Part shown: positions 50,885 to 59,170 of the stretch, piece by piece
Numbering within the stretch: position 1 is the stretch's first letter
How the letters are laid out: each line of letters begins with the position of its first letter
From: Sphingomonas astaxanthinifaciens DSM 22298
GTDB taxonomy: Bacteria; Pseudomonadota; Alphaproteobacteria; Sphingomonadales; Sphingomonadaceae
Assembly: GCF_000711715.1 (NCBI RefSeq)
Contig: NZ_JONN01000002.1
Coordinates: 124,001 to 188,000, forward strand
Length of the DNA: 64,000 bases
Reading direction: 5' to 3'
Position numbers and translations under genes: made by a program
The notes under the pieces: model-generated
What the model was told of the DNA's origin: nothing
The model's database searches: none
Seen by the model: only the letters and a program-made list of their open reading frames with translations

Positions 50885-50912
50885 GGCCGCTCCTCTCGGG
50901 GCGGCCCTTTTT
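50885..50912 (+). terminator. Rho-independent terminator before trcR
   Basis: GGCCGCTCC (50885-50893) pairs with GGGGCGGCC (50898-50906) over 9 bases with one G-U around TCTC, followed by CTTTTT. It ends about 20 bases before the trcR ATG, so it ends the upstream transcript; attenuation of trcR is also conceivable. Confidence 0.88.
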
Positions 50913-50932
50913 GTGTCCGGAGAAGACGAACC

Positions 50933-51661
50933 ATGGCCCAGTCCCAGAGCCAAGCGACCCCGCTCATGCCCCATGCGACCGCCGCCTGGCTGGTCGACAA
51001 CAGCGCGCTGACCTTCGAGCAGATCGCCGAATTCTGCGGCCTCCACATCCTCGAGGTGCAGGCGATCGCCGACGACACCGCGGCGACCAAGCTGACCGGG
51101 CGCGATCCGCTGCGCTCGGGCGAGCTCACCCACGACGAGATCGAGAAGGGGCAGGCCGACCCCGACTATCGCCTCCGGATGCACAAGGCGCCCGAAGCCG
51201 TCACCCGCACCAAGGGCCCGCGCTACACGCCGGTTTCCAAGCGCCAGGACAAGCCCGACGGAATCGCCTGGATCATCAAGAACCATCCCGAGGTCTCGGA
51301 CGGCGCGATCGGCAAGCTCATCGGCACCACCCGCACCACCATCGCCGCGATCCGCGACCGCAGCCACTGGAACATCGCCAACATCCAGCCCAAGGACCCG
51401 GTGACGCTCGGCCTCACCAGCCAGCGCGAACTGGATGCCGCGGTCGCCAAGGCGCAGAAGGCGGCGGGGATCGAGCAGGTCGACGACGGCCGTCTCGACA
51501 CCGACCGCGCCAGCCTGATCGAGCAGCTCCGCGCCGAGCGCGAGCAGCACGCCCGCGACGCCGAGGCCGCCGCCATCGAGTCCCAGCGTGACGAGCATGG
51601 CCTTGCCCCGGGCGAGATCATGCCGGGCGTCCAGGACCCGTTCCGCAAGGTCTCGGAATAA
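50933..51661 (+). CDS. trcR: Cell cycle transcriptional regulator TrcR (DUF1013)
   Basis: A 242-residue alphaproteobacterial protein. It contains MPHATAAWLVDNSALTFEQIAEFCGLHILEVQAIAD (in part) and, further on, GIAWIIKNHPEVSDGAIGKLIGTTRTTIAAIRDRSHWN in part, both helix-turn-helix-like. TrcR is a conserved factor that associates with RNA polymerase at promoters in Caulobacter-type cells. The C-terminal third is a charged helix (RASLIEQLRAEREQHARDAEA). CGGAG stands 12 bases before the ATG. It is monocistronic between a terminator and a REP pair. Confidence 0.9.
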   Translation: MAQSQSQATPLMPHATAAWLVDNSALTFEQIAEFCGLHILEVQAIADDTAATKLTGRDPLRSGELTHDEIEKGQADPDYRLRMHKAPEAVTRTKGPRYTPVSKRQDKPDGIAWIIKNHPEVSDGAIGKLIGTTRTTIAAIRDRSHWNIANIQPKDPVTLGLTSQRELDAAVAKAQKAAGIEQVDDGRLDTDRASLIEQLRAEREQHARDAEAAAIESQRDEHGLAPGEIMPGVQDPFRKVSE

Positions 51662-51662
51662 C

Positions 51663-51745
51663 GCCCTTCGACTGCGCGCCTTCGGCGCTCCGCTCAGGAC
51701 GAACGATGATTCTGTTCGTTCGTCCTGAGCGAAGTCGAAGGACGC
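51663..51745. repeat. Family-A REP pair, one copy carrying a nested hairpin
   Basis: The second copy (51715-51745) is canonical, with CTGAGCGAAGTCGAA. The first (51663-51706) has about 16 extra bases, GCGCGCCTTCGGCGCTC, between TTCGACT and CGCTCAGG. The extra bases form their own hairpin GCGCC-TTC-GGCGC. Confidence 0.88.
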
Positions 51746-51785
51746 TCGCGCTTGCTTCTCCTTCAAGCCGAGCTAATCCCTAACC

Positions 51786-52025
51786 ATGGCTTCCGCCCCT
51801 GAAACCCTGACCTTCGAAGCCGCGCTTGCCCGGCTCGAGGAGATCGTCCGCCTGCTGGAACGCGGCGAGGCGCCGCTCGACCAGTCGATCGACCTCTACC
51901 AGGAGGGCGACCGGCTGAAGCGTCTGTGCGAGGAACGGCTGAAATCCGCCCAGGCGCGGATCGACGCCATCGCGCTTGGTCCCGACGGCACGCCCGCCGG
52001 CACCCGTCCGTTCGACGCCGACTGA
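51786..52025 (+). CDS. xseB: Exodeoxyribonuclease VII small subunit
   Basis: A 79-residue helical protein. LTFEAALARLEEIVRLLERGEAPLDQSIDLYQEGDRLKRLCEERLKSAQ in part is the family hallmark (F-E-x-A-L-x-x-L-E-x-I-V). It forms the cap of exonuclease VII, which degrades single-stranded DNA; xseA is not in this window. Its TGA shares one base with the ispA ATG (TGATG). The xseB-ispA arrangement is widespread. Confidence 0.95.
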   Translation: MASAPETLTFEAALARLEEIVRLLERGEAPLDQSIDLYQEGDRLKRLCEERLKSAQARIDAIALGPDGTPAGTRPFDAD

Positions 52026-52930
52026 TGGCAAGCGTGGCCGAGGCGACCGACCTCCTGTCCGAGGCGAAGCGGATCGCCGCGGGCGTCGACGCCCTGTTCG
52101 AGCAGGCCCTCGCCGACCGCTGCGACGGCCGCGACCGGCTCTGTGCCGCGATGCGCCACGCCGGAATCGGCGGCGGCAAGCGGCTGCGCCCGCTGATCAC
52201 CGTCGCTGCCGCGCGATTGTTCGCCATCGACGAGGACCGCGCCCTGCGCGCCGGCGCGGCGATCGAGGCGATCCACGTCTACAGCCTGATCCACGACGAC
52301 CTTCCCTGCATGGACGACGACGACCTGCGCCGGGGCAAGCCGACCGTCCACAAGGCCTTCGACGAAGCGACCGCGGTGCTCGCCGGCGACTGCTTCCATG
52401 CGCTCGCCTTCGAACTGCTCGCCGACGAGCGCACCCACGAGGATCCGTTCGTCCGCTCCGAACTGGTCCTCGAACTGGCCAAGGCCAGCGGCATCGACGG
52501 CATGGGCGGGGGCCAGGCGATGGACCTCGCGGCCGAAGGCGAGACGCTCGACCTCGGGGCCATCACCCGGTTGCAGCAACTGAAGACCGGCGCGCTGATC
52601 GAATATGCGGTCGAGGCGGCGGTCGTCATGGGCCGCGTCGCGCCCGAGGGCCGTGCCCGCTATCGCGGCTATGCCCGCAACGTCGGCCTCGCCTTCCAGA
52701 TCGCCGACGACCTCCTCGACCACGAAGGCGACGAGGAAGCGGCGGGGAAGAAGCTCCAGAAGGACGCCGAGGCGGGCAAGGCGACCTTCGTCTCGCTCCT
52801 CGGCGCCGACCGCGCGCGCCAGCAGGCGCAGATGCTGGTGACCCAGGCGATCGAGCACCTCCACGGCCATGGCGAGGAAGCCGACCTCCTCCGCGCCATC
52901 GCCCGCTACGCGGTGGAGCGCGACCGGTGA
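52025..52930 (+). CDS. ispA: Farnesyl diphosphate synthase (polyprenyl synthetase)
   Basis: A 301-residue short-chain prenyltransferase that condenses isopentenyl diphosphate with dimethylallyl and geranyl diphosphates. The first Asp-rich motif is DDLPCMDDDDLRRG (about 93-106), and the second is FQIADDLLDHEGD (about 224-236). GGGKRLRPLI at about residue 50 binds diphosphate. Farnesyl diphosphate feeds quinones, undecaprenyl carriers and, via GGPP, carotenoids, the pathway represented 3 kb downstream by crtW-like and crtX-like genes. It overlaps xseB by 1 and coaD by 4 bases. Confidence 0.95.
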   Translation: MASVAEATDLLSEAKRIAAGVDALFEQALADRCDGRDRLCAAMRHAGIGGGKRLRPLITVAAARLFAIDEDRALRAGAAIEAIHVYSLIHDDLPCMDDDDLRRGKPTVHKAFDEATAVLAGDCFHALAFELLADERTHEDPFVRSELVLELAKASGIDGMGGGQAMDLAAEGETLDLGAITRLQQLKTGALIEYAVEAAVVMGRVAPEGRARYRGYARNVGLAFQIADDLLDHEGDEEAAGKKLQKDAEAGKATFVSLLGADRARQQAQMLVTQAIEHLHGHGEEADLLRAIARYAVERDR

Positions 52931-53436
52931 CCGCCCGCACCGCCGTCTATCCCGGCACCTTCGATCCGATCACCCTCGGCCACCTCGACATCATCCGGCG
53001 CGGCGCGCGGCTGGCGGACCGGCTGGTGATCGGGGTCACCACCAATCCGTCCAAGACGCCGCTCTTCTCGACTGAGGAGCGGATCGCCGCCGTCCGGCGC
53101 GAGACCGCCGACATCGCCAATATCGAGGTGGTCGGCTTCGACGCGCTGCTGATGGACTTCGCCGAGGCGCAGGGGGCGAGCATGATCCTGCGCGGCCTGC
53201 GCGCGGTCGCCGACTTCGAATACGAATATCAGATGGCCGGCATGAACCAGCAGCTCAATGACCGGATCGAGACGGTCTTCCTGATGGCCGACGTCTGCCT
53301 CCAGCCGATCGCGTCAAGGCTGGTGAAAGAAATCGCGCGCTACGGCGGCGCCATCGACAAGTTCGTCACGCCTGGCGTCGCGGCCGAAGTTGCCGCGCGG
53401 CTGGGGCAAGAGGGCCAAAGGGAAAACCACGAATGA
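52927..53436 (+). CDS. coaD: Phosphopantetheine adenylyltransferase
   Basis: The 169-residue enzyme that adenylates 4'-phosphopantetheine in coenzyme A synthesis. The nucleotidyltransferase motif is YPGTFDPITLGHLDII (T/HxGH), followed by ASMILRGLRAVADFEYEYQMAGMN in part, the typical PPAT core. The LVKEIARYGG segment replaces the more usual SSTLVRE version. The GTG start at 52927 overlaps the ispA stop (GTGA), and the stop overlaps the cyclophilin start (ATGA), so the four genes are one operon. Confidence 0.97.
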   Translation: MTARTAVYPGTFDPITLGHLDIIRRGARLADRLVIGVTTNPSKTPLFSTEERIAAVRRETADIANIEVVGFDALLMDFAEAQGASMILRGLRAVADFEYEYQMAGMNQQLNDRIETVFLMADVCLQPIASRLVKEIARYGGAIDKFVTPGVAAEVAARLGQEGQRENHE

Positions 53437-54014
53437 CACTCAAGTTCGCGTTGCCGCTGCTGGCGCTGGTCGCCGCCGCTCCCGCCCTTGCGGCGAAGAC
53501 CCAGCCCGCGCCGGTGCCCGCGCCGCTGCCGATCGTCGCCCCGGCCGAGATTGCCGCCGACAAGTCGAACGAGCTCTCCCTCGACCTGTCGAACGGCGGG
53601 CGGGTGGTCATCCAGCTTCGTCCCGATGCCGCGCCCCTGATGGTCGAGCGGGTGAAGACCCTGGTCCGCCAGGGCTTCTACAACGGGCTGAGCTTCCACC
53701 GCGTGATCCCCGGCTTCATGGCGCAGGGCGGCGACCCCAAGGGTGACGGCACGGGCGGCTCGCCGCTTCCCGACGTCAAGGCCGAGTTCAACAGCCTGCC
53801 GCACCTGCGCGGCACCGTCGCCGCCGCCCGCGCGGCCGAGCCCGACAGCGCCAACAGCCAGTTCTACATCATGTTCGTGCCGCGCGTGTCGCTCGACGGG
53901 AAATATACCGTCTTCGGGCGCGTGATCAGCGGCATGGACAATGTCGACAAGATCGAGGTGGGCGAGCCGCCGGCCAATCCGACCAAGATCGTCAAGGCGA
54001 CACTCGGGGGCTGA
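53433..54014 (+). CDS. Exported cyclophilin-type peptidylprolyl isomerase
   Basis: A 193-residue protein with a signal peptide ([20 protein letters not shown]) and a Pro-rich linker before the cyclophilin domain (from about residue 47). [20 protein letters not shown] carries the catalytic Arg-Phe-Gln group; [11 protein letters not shown] and [15 protein letters not shown] are typical. It should assist folding of periplasmic or outer-membrane proteins. The ATG overlaps the coaD stop by 4 bases. The gene is followed after 46 bases by queA. Confidence 0.94.
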   Translation: MTLKFALPLLALVAAAPALAAKTQPAPVPAPLPIVAPAEIAADKSNELSLDLSNGGRVVIQLRPDAAPLMVERVKTLVRQGFYNGLSFHRVIPGFMAQGGDPKGDGTGGSPLPDVKAEFNSLPHLRGTVAAARAAEPDSANSQFYIMFVPRVSLDGKYTVFGRVISGMDNVDKIEVGEPPANPTKIVKATLGG

Positions 54015-54060
54015 GCCCCCGACCTTCGCGGAACCGACGTTCTTTGCTAGGCGCGCGCCG

Positions 54061-55092
54061 ATGCGCGTAGACCTGTTCGACTTCGACCTTCCCGACGCCA
54101 ATATCGCGCTGCGCCCCGCGCGTCCGCGGGACAGCGCGCGGATGCTGCTGGTCGATGGCGAGCGGCTCGAGGACCGGACTGTCCGCGACCTTCCCAATCT
54201 GCTGCGCAAGGGCGACGTCCTCGTCTTCAACGACACCCGCGTCATTCCCGCGCAACTCGAGGGACGGGTCCGTGAGGCCAAGCTCAGCGCGACCCTCCAC
54301 AAGCGGCACGACCTGCGCAGCTGGTGGGCGTTCGTCCGCAACGCGCGGCGGGTGAAGCCGGGCGACGTCCTGACCTTCGGCGGCGGGGTCGAGGCGGTGT
54401 GCGAGGAGAAGGGCGCCGACGGCGCGCTGCTGCTGCGCTTCCTGGGCGACGAGCCGGTCGAGGTACTGCTGCACCGCGCCGGGACCATGCCGCTCCCGCC
54501 CTATATCGCGAGCAAGCGGCCGATCGATGCGGCCGACGCCGAGGATTATCAGACCATGTTCGCGGTGAAAGAAGGGGCGGTGGCCGCGCCGACCGCCTCG
54601 CTCCACTTCACACCGCGCCTCATCGAAGCGGTGGATGCCGCGGGAATTGCGCGCGAAACGCTGACGCTGCACGTCGGCGCGGGGACCTTCCTGCCGGTCA
54701 AGGCCGACGATACCGACGACCACCAGATGCACGCCGAATGGGGCCGGATCGACGCCGCGACCGCCGACCGCCTGAACGCCGCGCGCGATGCCGGCGGGCG
54801 GATCATCGCGGTCGGGACCACCGTGCTGCGCCTGCTCGAGAGCGCCGCCGATGAGCACGGGCGGATCCAGCCGTTCGAGGACGACACCGCCATCTTCATC
54901 ACGCCCGGTTACCGGTGGAAGGCGGTCGACGGGCTGATGACCAATTTCCATTTGCCCAAGTCGACCCTGTTCATGCTGGTCAGCGCGCTGATGGGCCTCG
55001 ACACGATGCGCGCCGCCTACGCCCATGCGATCAAGAGCGGCTATCGCTTCTACAGCTACGGGGATTCGAGCCTGCTGCTGCCCAGGCGCTAG
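54061..55092 (+). CDS. queA: tRNA preQ1(34) S-adenosylmethionine ribosyltransferase-isomerase
   Basis: A 343-residue enzyme of queuosine synthesis that transfers the ribosyl moiety of SAM onto preQ1 in tRNA. It begins [20 protein letters not shown], then [46 protein letters not shown] and [17 protein letters not shown], all family hallmarks. The partner tgt is 6 kb downstream in the same direction, the two being separated by carotenoid, transporter and desaturase genes. The TAG stop shares CTAG with the convergent crtX-like gene. Confidence 0.97.
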   Translation: MRVDLFDFDLPDANIALRPARPRDSARMLLVDGERLEDRTVRDLPNLLRKGDVLVFNDTRVIPAQLEGRVREAKLSATLHKRHDLRSWWAFVRNARRVKPGDVLTFGGGVEAVCEEKGADGALLLRFLGDEPVEVLLHRAGTMPLPPYIASKRPIDAADAEDYQTMFAVKEGAVAAPTASLHFTPRLIEAVDAAGIARETLTLHVGAGTFLPVKADDTDDHQMHAEWGRIDAATADRLNAARDAGGRIIAVGTTVLRLLESAADEHGRIQPFEDDTAIFITPGYRWKAVDGLMTNFHLPKSTLFMLVSALMGLDTMRAAYAHAIKSGYRFYSYGDSSLLLPRR

Positions 55093-56309
55093 AGCAGGGT
55101 TTCGACCACCTCGGCGCCCGCTACCGCGCCCCCGGTCCCGGCCAGCGCCGCAGCGACCCGTGCGACATTGGCCTTCACCTGGGCGTCGCCGATCACCCGC
55201 CGGATCTGCGCGGCAATCTCTCCCGGTTTGCGCAGGCTCGCCAGCTTCTCGCCGAGCCCGTGATGACGGATGCGCGCGAGGTTGCCGGGCTGGTCGAAAC
55301 CGACCGGGCGGACCAGCAGCGGGGTCCCGCTGGCAAGCGCATCGAGGACGGTGTTGCTTCCACCATGAGTGATGACGAGATCGGCGGCCTTCATCACCGC
55401 GCGATAGGGGAGGAAGTCGGCGGCGTGATGGACGCCGAAACCCGCGACCTGCTGCTCGGACAGCCGCCCGCCATGCGCGATCACCAGCGCCGCGCCGGCC
55501 TGACGGCACGCCTCGGCCAGCGCTCGCCACACCTTCATCTCACCGCCGAGCATCGTCCCCATGGTCGCAAAGACGAGCGGGCGGTCGGCCGGACGGATAA
55601 AGGGCAGGGGGACGTCGACCAGTTCTTCGGGGCGCCGCAGCGGGCCGACCGGCACGAACGGCAGGGGCTCGGGCCGGGGAAAGTCGAGCGCGGGGATCAT
55701 CTGCGCGATCTGCGTGGTGCCGAGGCAGTCGCTCAGCCGCGCCGCGGGGGCGAGGCCGAAGCGCGCCGCCCAGTCGGCGATCACCTTGTTCTGCCGCCGG
55801 CTCAAAGCGTCGCCGATCGCGGCGGTGCGGCGCAGCTTCGCCACCTCCTCCGGCTGGTAGGGCCAGTCGAGGAAGGGCAGGGGCACGCCCGGGGCGGGGT
55901 CGATCGGGACCGCGGCGGCGAGCCCGCAGAAGGGCAGGCGGTGCGCGCCGGCGAGCAGGAAGCCCGCCGGCTCCATCTGGTCGCCGACGATCGCGTCGGC
56001 CCCAGCCTCGCGCAGGACCTCGACCCCTCCTGCGCAGAGCTGGTCGGTCATGGCCGCGCTGTCGGCGATGGTGCGGAGCGTGGCGAGCACGCCTTTGGGG
56101 TTCTCGGCCCGGGCCAGCACCTCGGCCGCGTCGGGATCGTGCGCCCGCGCGGGCACATGGTGGACGGGAATATCCCCCGTCGCTGCCTGCGCGCCCGCGT
56201 TCAGCAGGAAGAAGGGCTCGTGCCCCCGCCGGATGAGCTCCTCGCCCAGCGCGCGGAAGCTCGCCACATGCGCCGCGAAGGGCGGGCAGATGAACGCAAT
56301 CCTCGCCAA
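55089..56309 (-). CDS. CrtX-like glycosyltransferase (carotenoid glycosylation)
   Basis: A 406-residue GT1/MGT-type glycosyltransferase. The N-terminal acceptor domain begins [24 protein letters not shown]. The donor domain holds [21 protein letters not shown] and the sugar-nucleotide motif [31 protein letters not shown] in part (H-G-G-x-x-T, about residue 328). This order and motif set resemble CrtX zeaxanthin glucosyltransferase. It begins at a TTG 3 bases after the stop of the crtW-like gene, so the two are coupled. The donor may be glucose or a deoxysugar. Macrolide-type glycosyltransferases are the main alternative; context favours a carotenoid. Confidence 0.8.
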   Translation of the reverse strand: MARIAFICPPFAAHVASFRALGEELIRRGHEPFFLLNAGAQAATGDIPVHHVPARAHDPDAAEVLARAENPKGVLATLRTIADSAAMTDQLCAGGVEVLREAGADAIVGDQMEPAGFLLAGAHRLPFCGLAAAVPIDPAPGVPLPFLDWPYQPEEVAKLRRTAAIGDALSRRQNKVIADWAARFGLAPAARLSDCLGTTQIAQMIPALDFPRPEPLPFVPVGPLRRPEELVDVPLPFIRPADRPLVFATMGTMLGGEMKVWRALAEACRQAGAALVIAHGGRLSEQQVAGFGVHHAADFLPYRAVMKAADLVITHGGSNTVLDALASGTPLLVRPVGFDQPGNLARIRHHGLGEKLASLRKPGEIAAQIRRVIGDAQVKANVARVAAALAGTGGAVAGAEVVETLL

Positions 56310-56312
56310 GGG

Positions 56313-57089
56313 TCAGGCGGGAAGCGCAAGCTCGCGCCGCCGCCGGGGCAGCTGCCACCAGGGGGTGCCGGGGCTGAGGTGATGCTCGCGGTGATAGCCG
56401 AAGTGGAAGCAGGTCAGCAGCGACAGCCAGACCGGAAAGTCGTTGCTGCGGGCATTGTGCTGGTCGGCGAAGGGCGCGTCCTCGTGCCGGTGCGGAAGGT
56501 AGGTGCCGAAATAGAAGAGCTGGATCGAGGACAGGATCGAGGGCAGCGCCCAGAACAGGAGCAGATTGCCGAGCGGCGCCTTCAGCACCAGCACGTAGGC
56601 CAGCACCAGCGCGTTCAGCACCAGATATTCGCGAAGCCCGAAATAGCGCCGCATGAAGGCATAATACCAGGGCCAGAAGCGGGTCGGATGATCGACCGAG
56701 AAATCGGGATCGCGCTCGGTCCCGACATGGCGGTGGTGGTCGAAATGCTTGGGCGAAAGGCGGTCCAACCAGAAGCCCGCGTAGAGCAGCAGCGTCAGCC
56801 GCCCCCAGAAGAGGTTGGTCGCCGGGCGGCCCGGCGCGAGGCTGCCGTGCATCGCGTCATGCGCGACGATGAACAGGCCGACGCTGAGCCAGGTCTGCAC
56901 CGCGACGATCGGCAGCGCGAGCCACCAGCCCGCGCCCTCGAGCGGCAGGAAGAAGACCGACCAGACATGCAGCGCGACGAAGGCGGCGGTGATCGCGGCG
57001 GCGAGGCCGAGCCCGATCATCGCCTGGCGGCGGCGCTGCGCGTCACTGAGCATGGGGGCCATATAGGCCGGGCGGCGGCGCTCCGCCAT
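56313..57089 (-). CDS. crtW: CrtW-like beta-carotene 4-ketolase
   Basis: A 258-residue membrane di-iron oxygenase. Histidine motifs are HDAMHGSLAPGRP (HDxxH), HFDHHRHVG (HxxHH) and HREHHL (HxxHH), with the CrtW-typical context LLLYAGFWLDRLSPKH, FYFGTYLPHR and HNARSNDFPVWLSLLTCFHFG in part. Four or so hydrophobic segments anchor it in the membrane. It would oxidise C4/C4' of beta-ionone rings, giving canthaxanthin or astaxanthin. Other crt genes are not in the window. The ATG at 57089 is used; internal ATGs at 57062 or 57053 may be the true start. A generic fatty acid desaturase is the alternative but fits the motifs less well. Confidence 0.85.
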   Translation of the reverse strand: MAERRRPAYMAPMLSDAQRRRQAMIGLGLAAAITAAFVALHVWSVFFLPLEGAGWWLALPIVAVQTWLSVGLFIVAHDAMHGSLAPGRPATNLFWGRLTLLLYAGFWLDRLSPKHFDHHRHVGTERDPDFSVDHPTRFWPWYYAFMRRYFGLREYLVLNALVLAYVLVLKAPLGNLLLFWALPSILSSIQLFYFGTYLPHRHEDAPFADQHNARSNDFPVWLSLLTCFHFGYHREHHLSPGTPWWQLPRRRRELALPA

Positions 57090-57151
57090 GCTGGACGGAA
57101 GGCGAGCCCTTCGCCAGACTGGGGCCAGGCAATCACCATGGGGGAGTGACC

Positions 57152-57577
57152 ATGCTCAGCGACTTCCGAGGCTTCATCGCCAAGGGCAACGTGCTCGGCC
57201 TCGCGGTCGGCGTGATCATCGGCGCGGCGTTCGGCAGCATCGTCACCAGCCTGACCGACGACATCATCATGCCGGTGATCGGCGCGGCCACCGGCGGGCT
57301 CGATTTTTCGAGCCATTTCGTCCGGCTGGGCGACATCCCGGCGAGCTACACCGGCTCGCCGACCGATTATGCCGCGCTCAAGAAGGCGGGCGTGCCCTTG
57401 CTCGGCTGGGGGCAGTTCCTGACCACCGTGGTCGGCTTCCTAATCCTCGCCTTCATCGTCTTCCTCATCGTCCGCGCCGCCGCGCGCGTGATGAAGGAGG
57501 AGGAGGCCGCGGGCCCGAGCGAGGAAGTGCTGCTGCTCCGCGAGATCAGGGATTCGCTGAAGGGTCCGCGCGTCTAG
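57152..57577 (+). CDS. mscL: Large-conductance mechanosensitive channel MscL
   Basis: A 141-residue channel protein that opens under membrane tension and protects against osmotic downshift. FRGFIAKGNVLGLAVGVIIGAAFGSIVTSLTDDIIMP in part is the amphipathic N-terminal helix and first transmembrane helix, with the conserved pore Gly/Ala pattern. The second helix is FLTTVVGFLILAFIVFLIVRA, and the charged cytoplasmic helix ends EVLLLREIRDSL. The start is ATG 57152, after GGGGGAG with a 6-base spacer. The stop shares CTAG with the convergent lipoprotein gene. Confidence 0.97.
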   Translation: MLSDFRGFIAKGNVLGLAVGVIIGAAFGSIVTSLTDDIIMPVIGAATGGLDFSSHFVRLGDIPASYTGSPTDYAALKKAGVPLLGWGQFLTTVVGFLILAFIVFLIVRAAARVMKEEEAAGPSEEVLLLREIRDSLKGPRV

Positions 57578-58266
57578 AGCGTCGCCGGGTCCCACAGGAC
57601 CGACAGCGCCAGGCTTCCGGCGAATACCGCCTCGCGGGTCCGTGCCGTCGGCGGCGCATGGACCGTCTTGGTCGTCCCGTTGAGATCGACCGCGCCGACC
57701 GCGCGGCCGCCTTCCTCGAAGCGATAGCCGAGCGGCGCCGCGGTCGCGAGGCCGCCGCCTTCCATCCGGTGGATCGAGCGGATGTCGAGCCGCACCCCGT
57801 CGAGCACGACATAGCCGTGCCGTGCCTGCTTGCCCAAGGCCGCGCCCGTCGTTCCGCGCTCCTCCTCGATCCGCAATTCACCCGCCTGCGCCCCGTTGCG
57901 GCCGAGCCGACATTCGTAGGCGAAGGGGCGGGTGGTGGCCGAAATGATCCCGACGGTGATGCTCTTCTCGGCATAATGGCAGGCGCCTTCGAGCACCCCG
58001 CCGCCGCTCACGTAGCGGAACGAGCCGCCGCCTGAATGGCGGACCAGCGCCTCGTCGAACAGGGCCAGGCGCTCAGCGCCGCGGGTGAAGCGGCCCTCGC
58101 CGCCGGCGAAACGGAAGCTGCCCCGCTCGCCGATCCCCATGCCGCTGATCGGCAGCGCCTCGGTCGTCCCATGAAGTTCGCTCGGCACCGCCAGCCGGCC
58201 CTCGCTGCAGCCCGCCAGCGCCAGCGCCGCGCCGATGCACAGGCGCAGCTTCGTCACCACCGTCAC
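57574..58266 (-). CDS. Hypothetical lipoprotein
   Basis: A 230-residue protein starting at GTG 58266 with signal TVVTKLRLCIGAALALAGC (lipobox LAGC, Cys20). The mature chain seems beta-rich and periplasmic, with a pair of Cys (EGACHYAEK and FAYECRLG) and the segment MGIGERGSFRFAGGEGRFTR. I do not recognise the family. No ATG fits the frame near the signal peptide; GGGG before the GTG is a plausible ribosome-binding site. It shares a CTAG stop overlap with mscL and lies downstream of the TSUP transporter gene. Confidence 0.75.
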   Translation of the reverse strand: MTVVTKLRLCIGAALALAGCSEGRLAVPSELHGTTEALPISGMGIGERGSFRFAGGEGRFTRGAERLALFDEALVRHSGGGSFRYVSGGGVLEGACHYAEKSITVGIISATTRPFAYECRLGRNGAQAGELRIEEERGTTGAALGKQARHGYVVLDGVRLDIRSIHRMEGGGLATAAPLGYRFEEGGRAVGAVDLNGTTKTVHAPPTARTREAVFAGSLALSVLWDPATL

Positions 58267-58369
58267 TTATATTCCCCTTAACTCGTTCGCGTTGCGAAAC
58301 GAGCCCCTAGAAGCGCCATTGTTCCGGTTAACTGAACGGACCGTTGTGCGCCGTTCATCTGATCGGATT

Positions 58370-59122
58370 TCAGGCGAACCAGCCCCACAGGAGGCGGATG
58401 GTCAGCCCGATGCTGGCGGTTACCAGCAGCGGGCGGATGAGCCGTGCGCCGAACTTCATCGCGGTATGGCTGCCGAGCCAGCCGCCGAGCATCGCGCCGC
58501 CGGCCATGCACAGGCCGAGCGTCCAGAGGACCTTGCCGCCAAGCGCGAACAGCAGCACCGAGGCGACGTTGCTGGTCCAGTTGAGGAACTTGGTAAGCGC
58601 GGTCGCGCGGGTCAGGCCGAGCCCGCGCAATCCGACCAGGGTCGCGGTGAAGAAGCTTCCCGTGCCCGGCCCGAAAAAGCCGTCGTAGAGGCCGATCGCC
58701 CCGCCGACGGGCGCATAGCCGCGGCTCGACACCCGCTGGTGCGCGTCCTCGTCGGTCATGCGCGGGCTCAGCAGGACGTAGGCCGCATTGGCGAGGAGCA
58801 GGAGCGGGATCACCAGCGACAGTGTCCGGGTGTCGATCCGCTGGACCAGCAGCGCGCCCACTCCCGCGCCGGCGAAGACCAGCAGCGCCGTGGGGAGATT
58901 TTCCTTCCAGTCGATCAGGCCTTTACGCCCGTAATTGCTCATGGCGACGAAGGTCCCGCACATCGACTGGAGCTTGTTGGTGCCGAGCGCCATGATCGGC
59001 GGCACGCCGCTGACCAGCAGCGCCGGCATCATGATCAGCCCGCCGCCGCCCGCGATGGCGTCGATGAAGCCGGTCAGCACGGCGACGGCGGTGAGGGCGG
59101 GGTAGAGCCAGGCGTCGATCAT
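58370..59122 (-). CDS. TSUP family transporter (TauE/SafE)
   Basis: A 250-residue polytopic protein with about seven to eight helices in two repeats. GFIDAIAGGGGLIMMPALL in the first half and GLYDGFFGPGTGSFFTATLVG in the second are the paired TauE/SafE signatures. Members export sulfite, sulfoacetate or related organosulfur anions; the substrate here is not predictable. It is on the same strand as the desaturase gene, 48 bases downstream of it, so they may be co-transcribed. Confidence 0.9.
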   Translation of the reverse strand: MIDAWLYPALTAVAVLTGFIDAIAGGGGLIMMPALLVSGVPPIMALGTNKLQSMCGTFVAMSNYGRKGLIDWKENLPTALLVFAGAGVGALLVQRIDTRTLSLVIPLLLLANAAYVLLSPRMTDEDAHQRVSSRGYAPVGGAIGLYDGFFGPGTGSFFTATLVGLRGLGLTRATALTKFLNWTSNVASVLLFALGGKVLWTLGLCMAGGAMLGGWLGSHTAMKFGARLIRPLLVTASIGLTIRLLWGWFA

Positions 59123-59170
59123 CGCCGCCGCAGATAGGCGCGGGGCAGGGCTGCTGTCGATGAGGCCCGG

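Noticed and set aside
58280..58330. A second sigma EcfG promoter upstream of the lipoprotein gene at 58266
   Set aside because: On the minus strand GGAAC and CGTT are present but 19 bases apart, outside the accepted 16-17.
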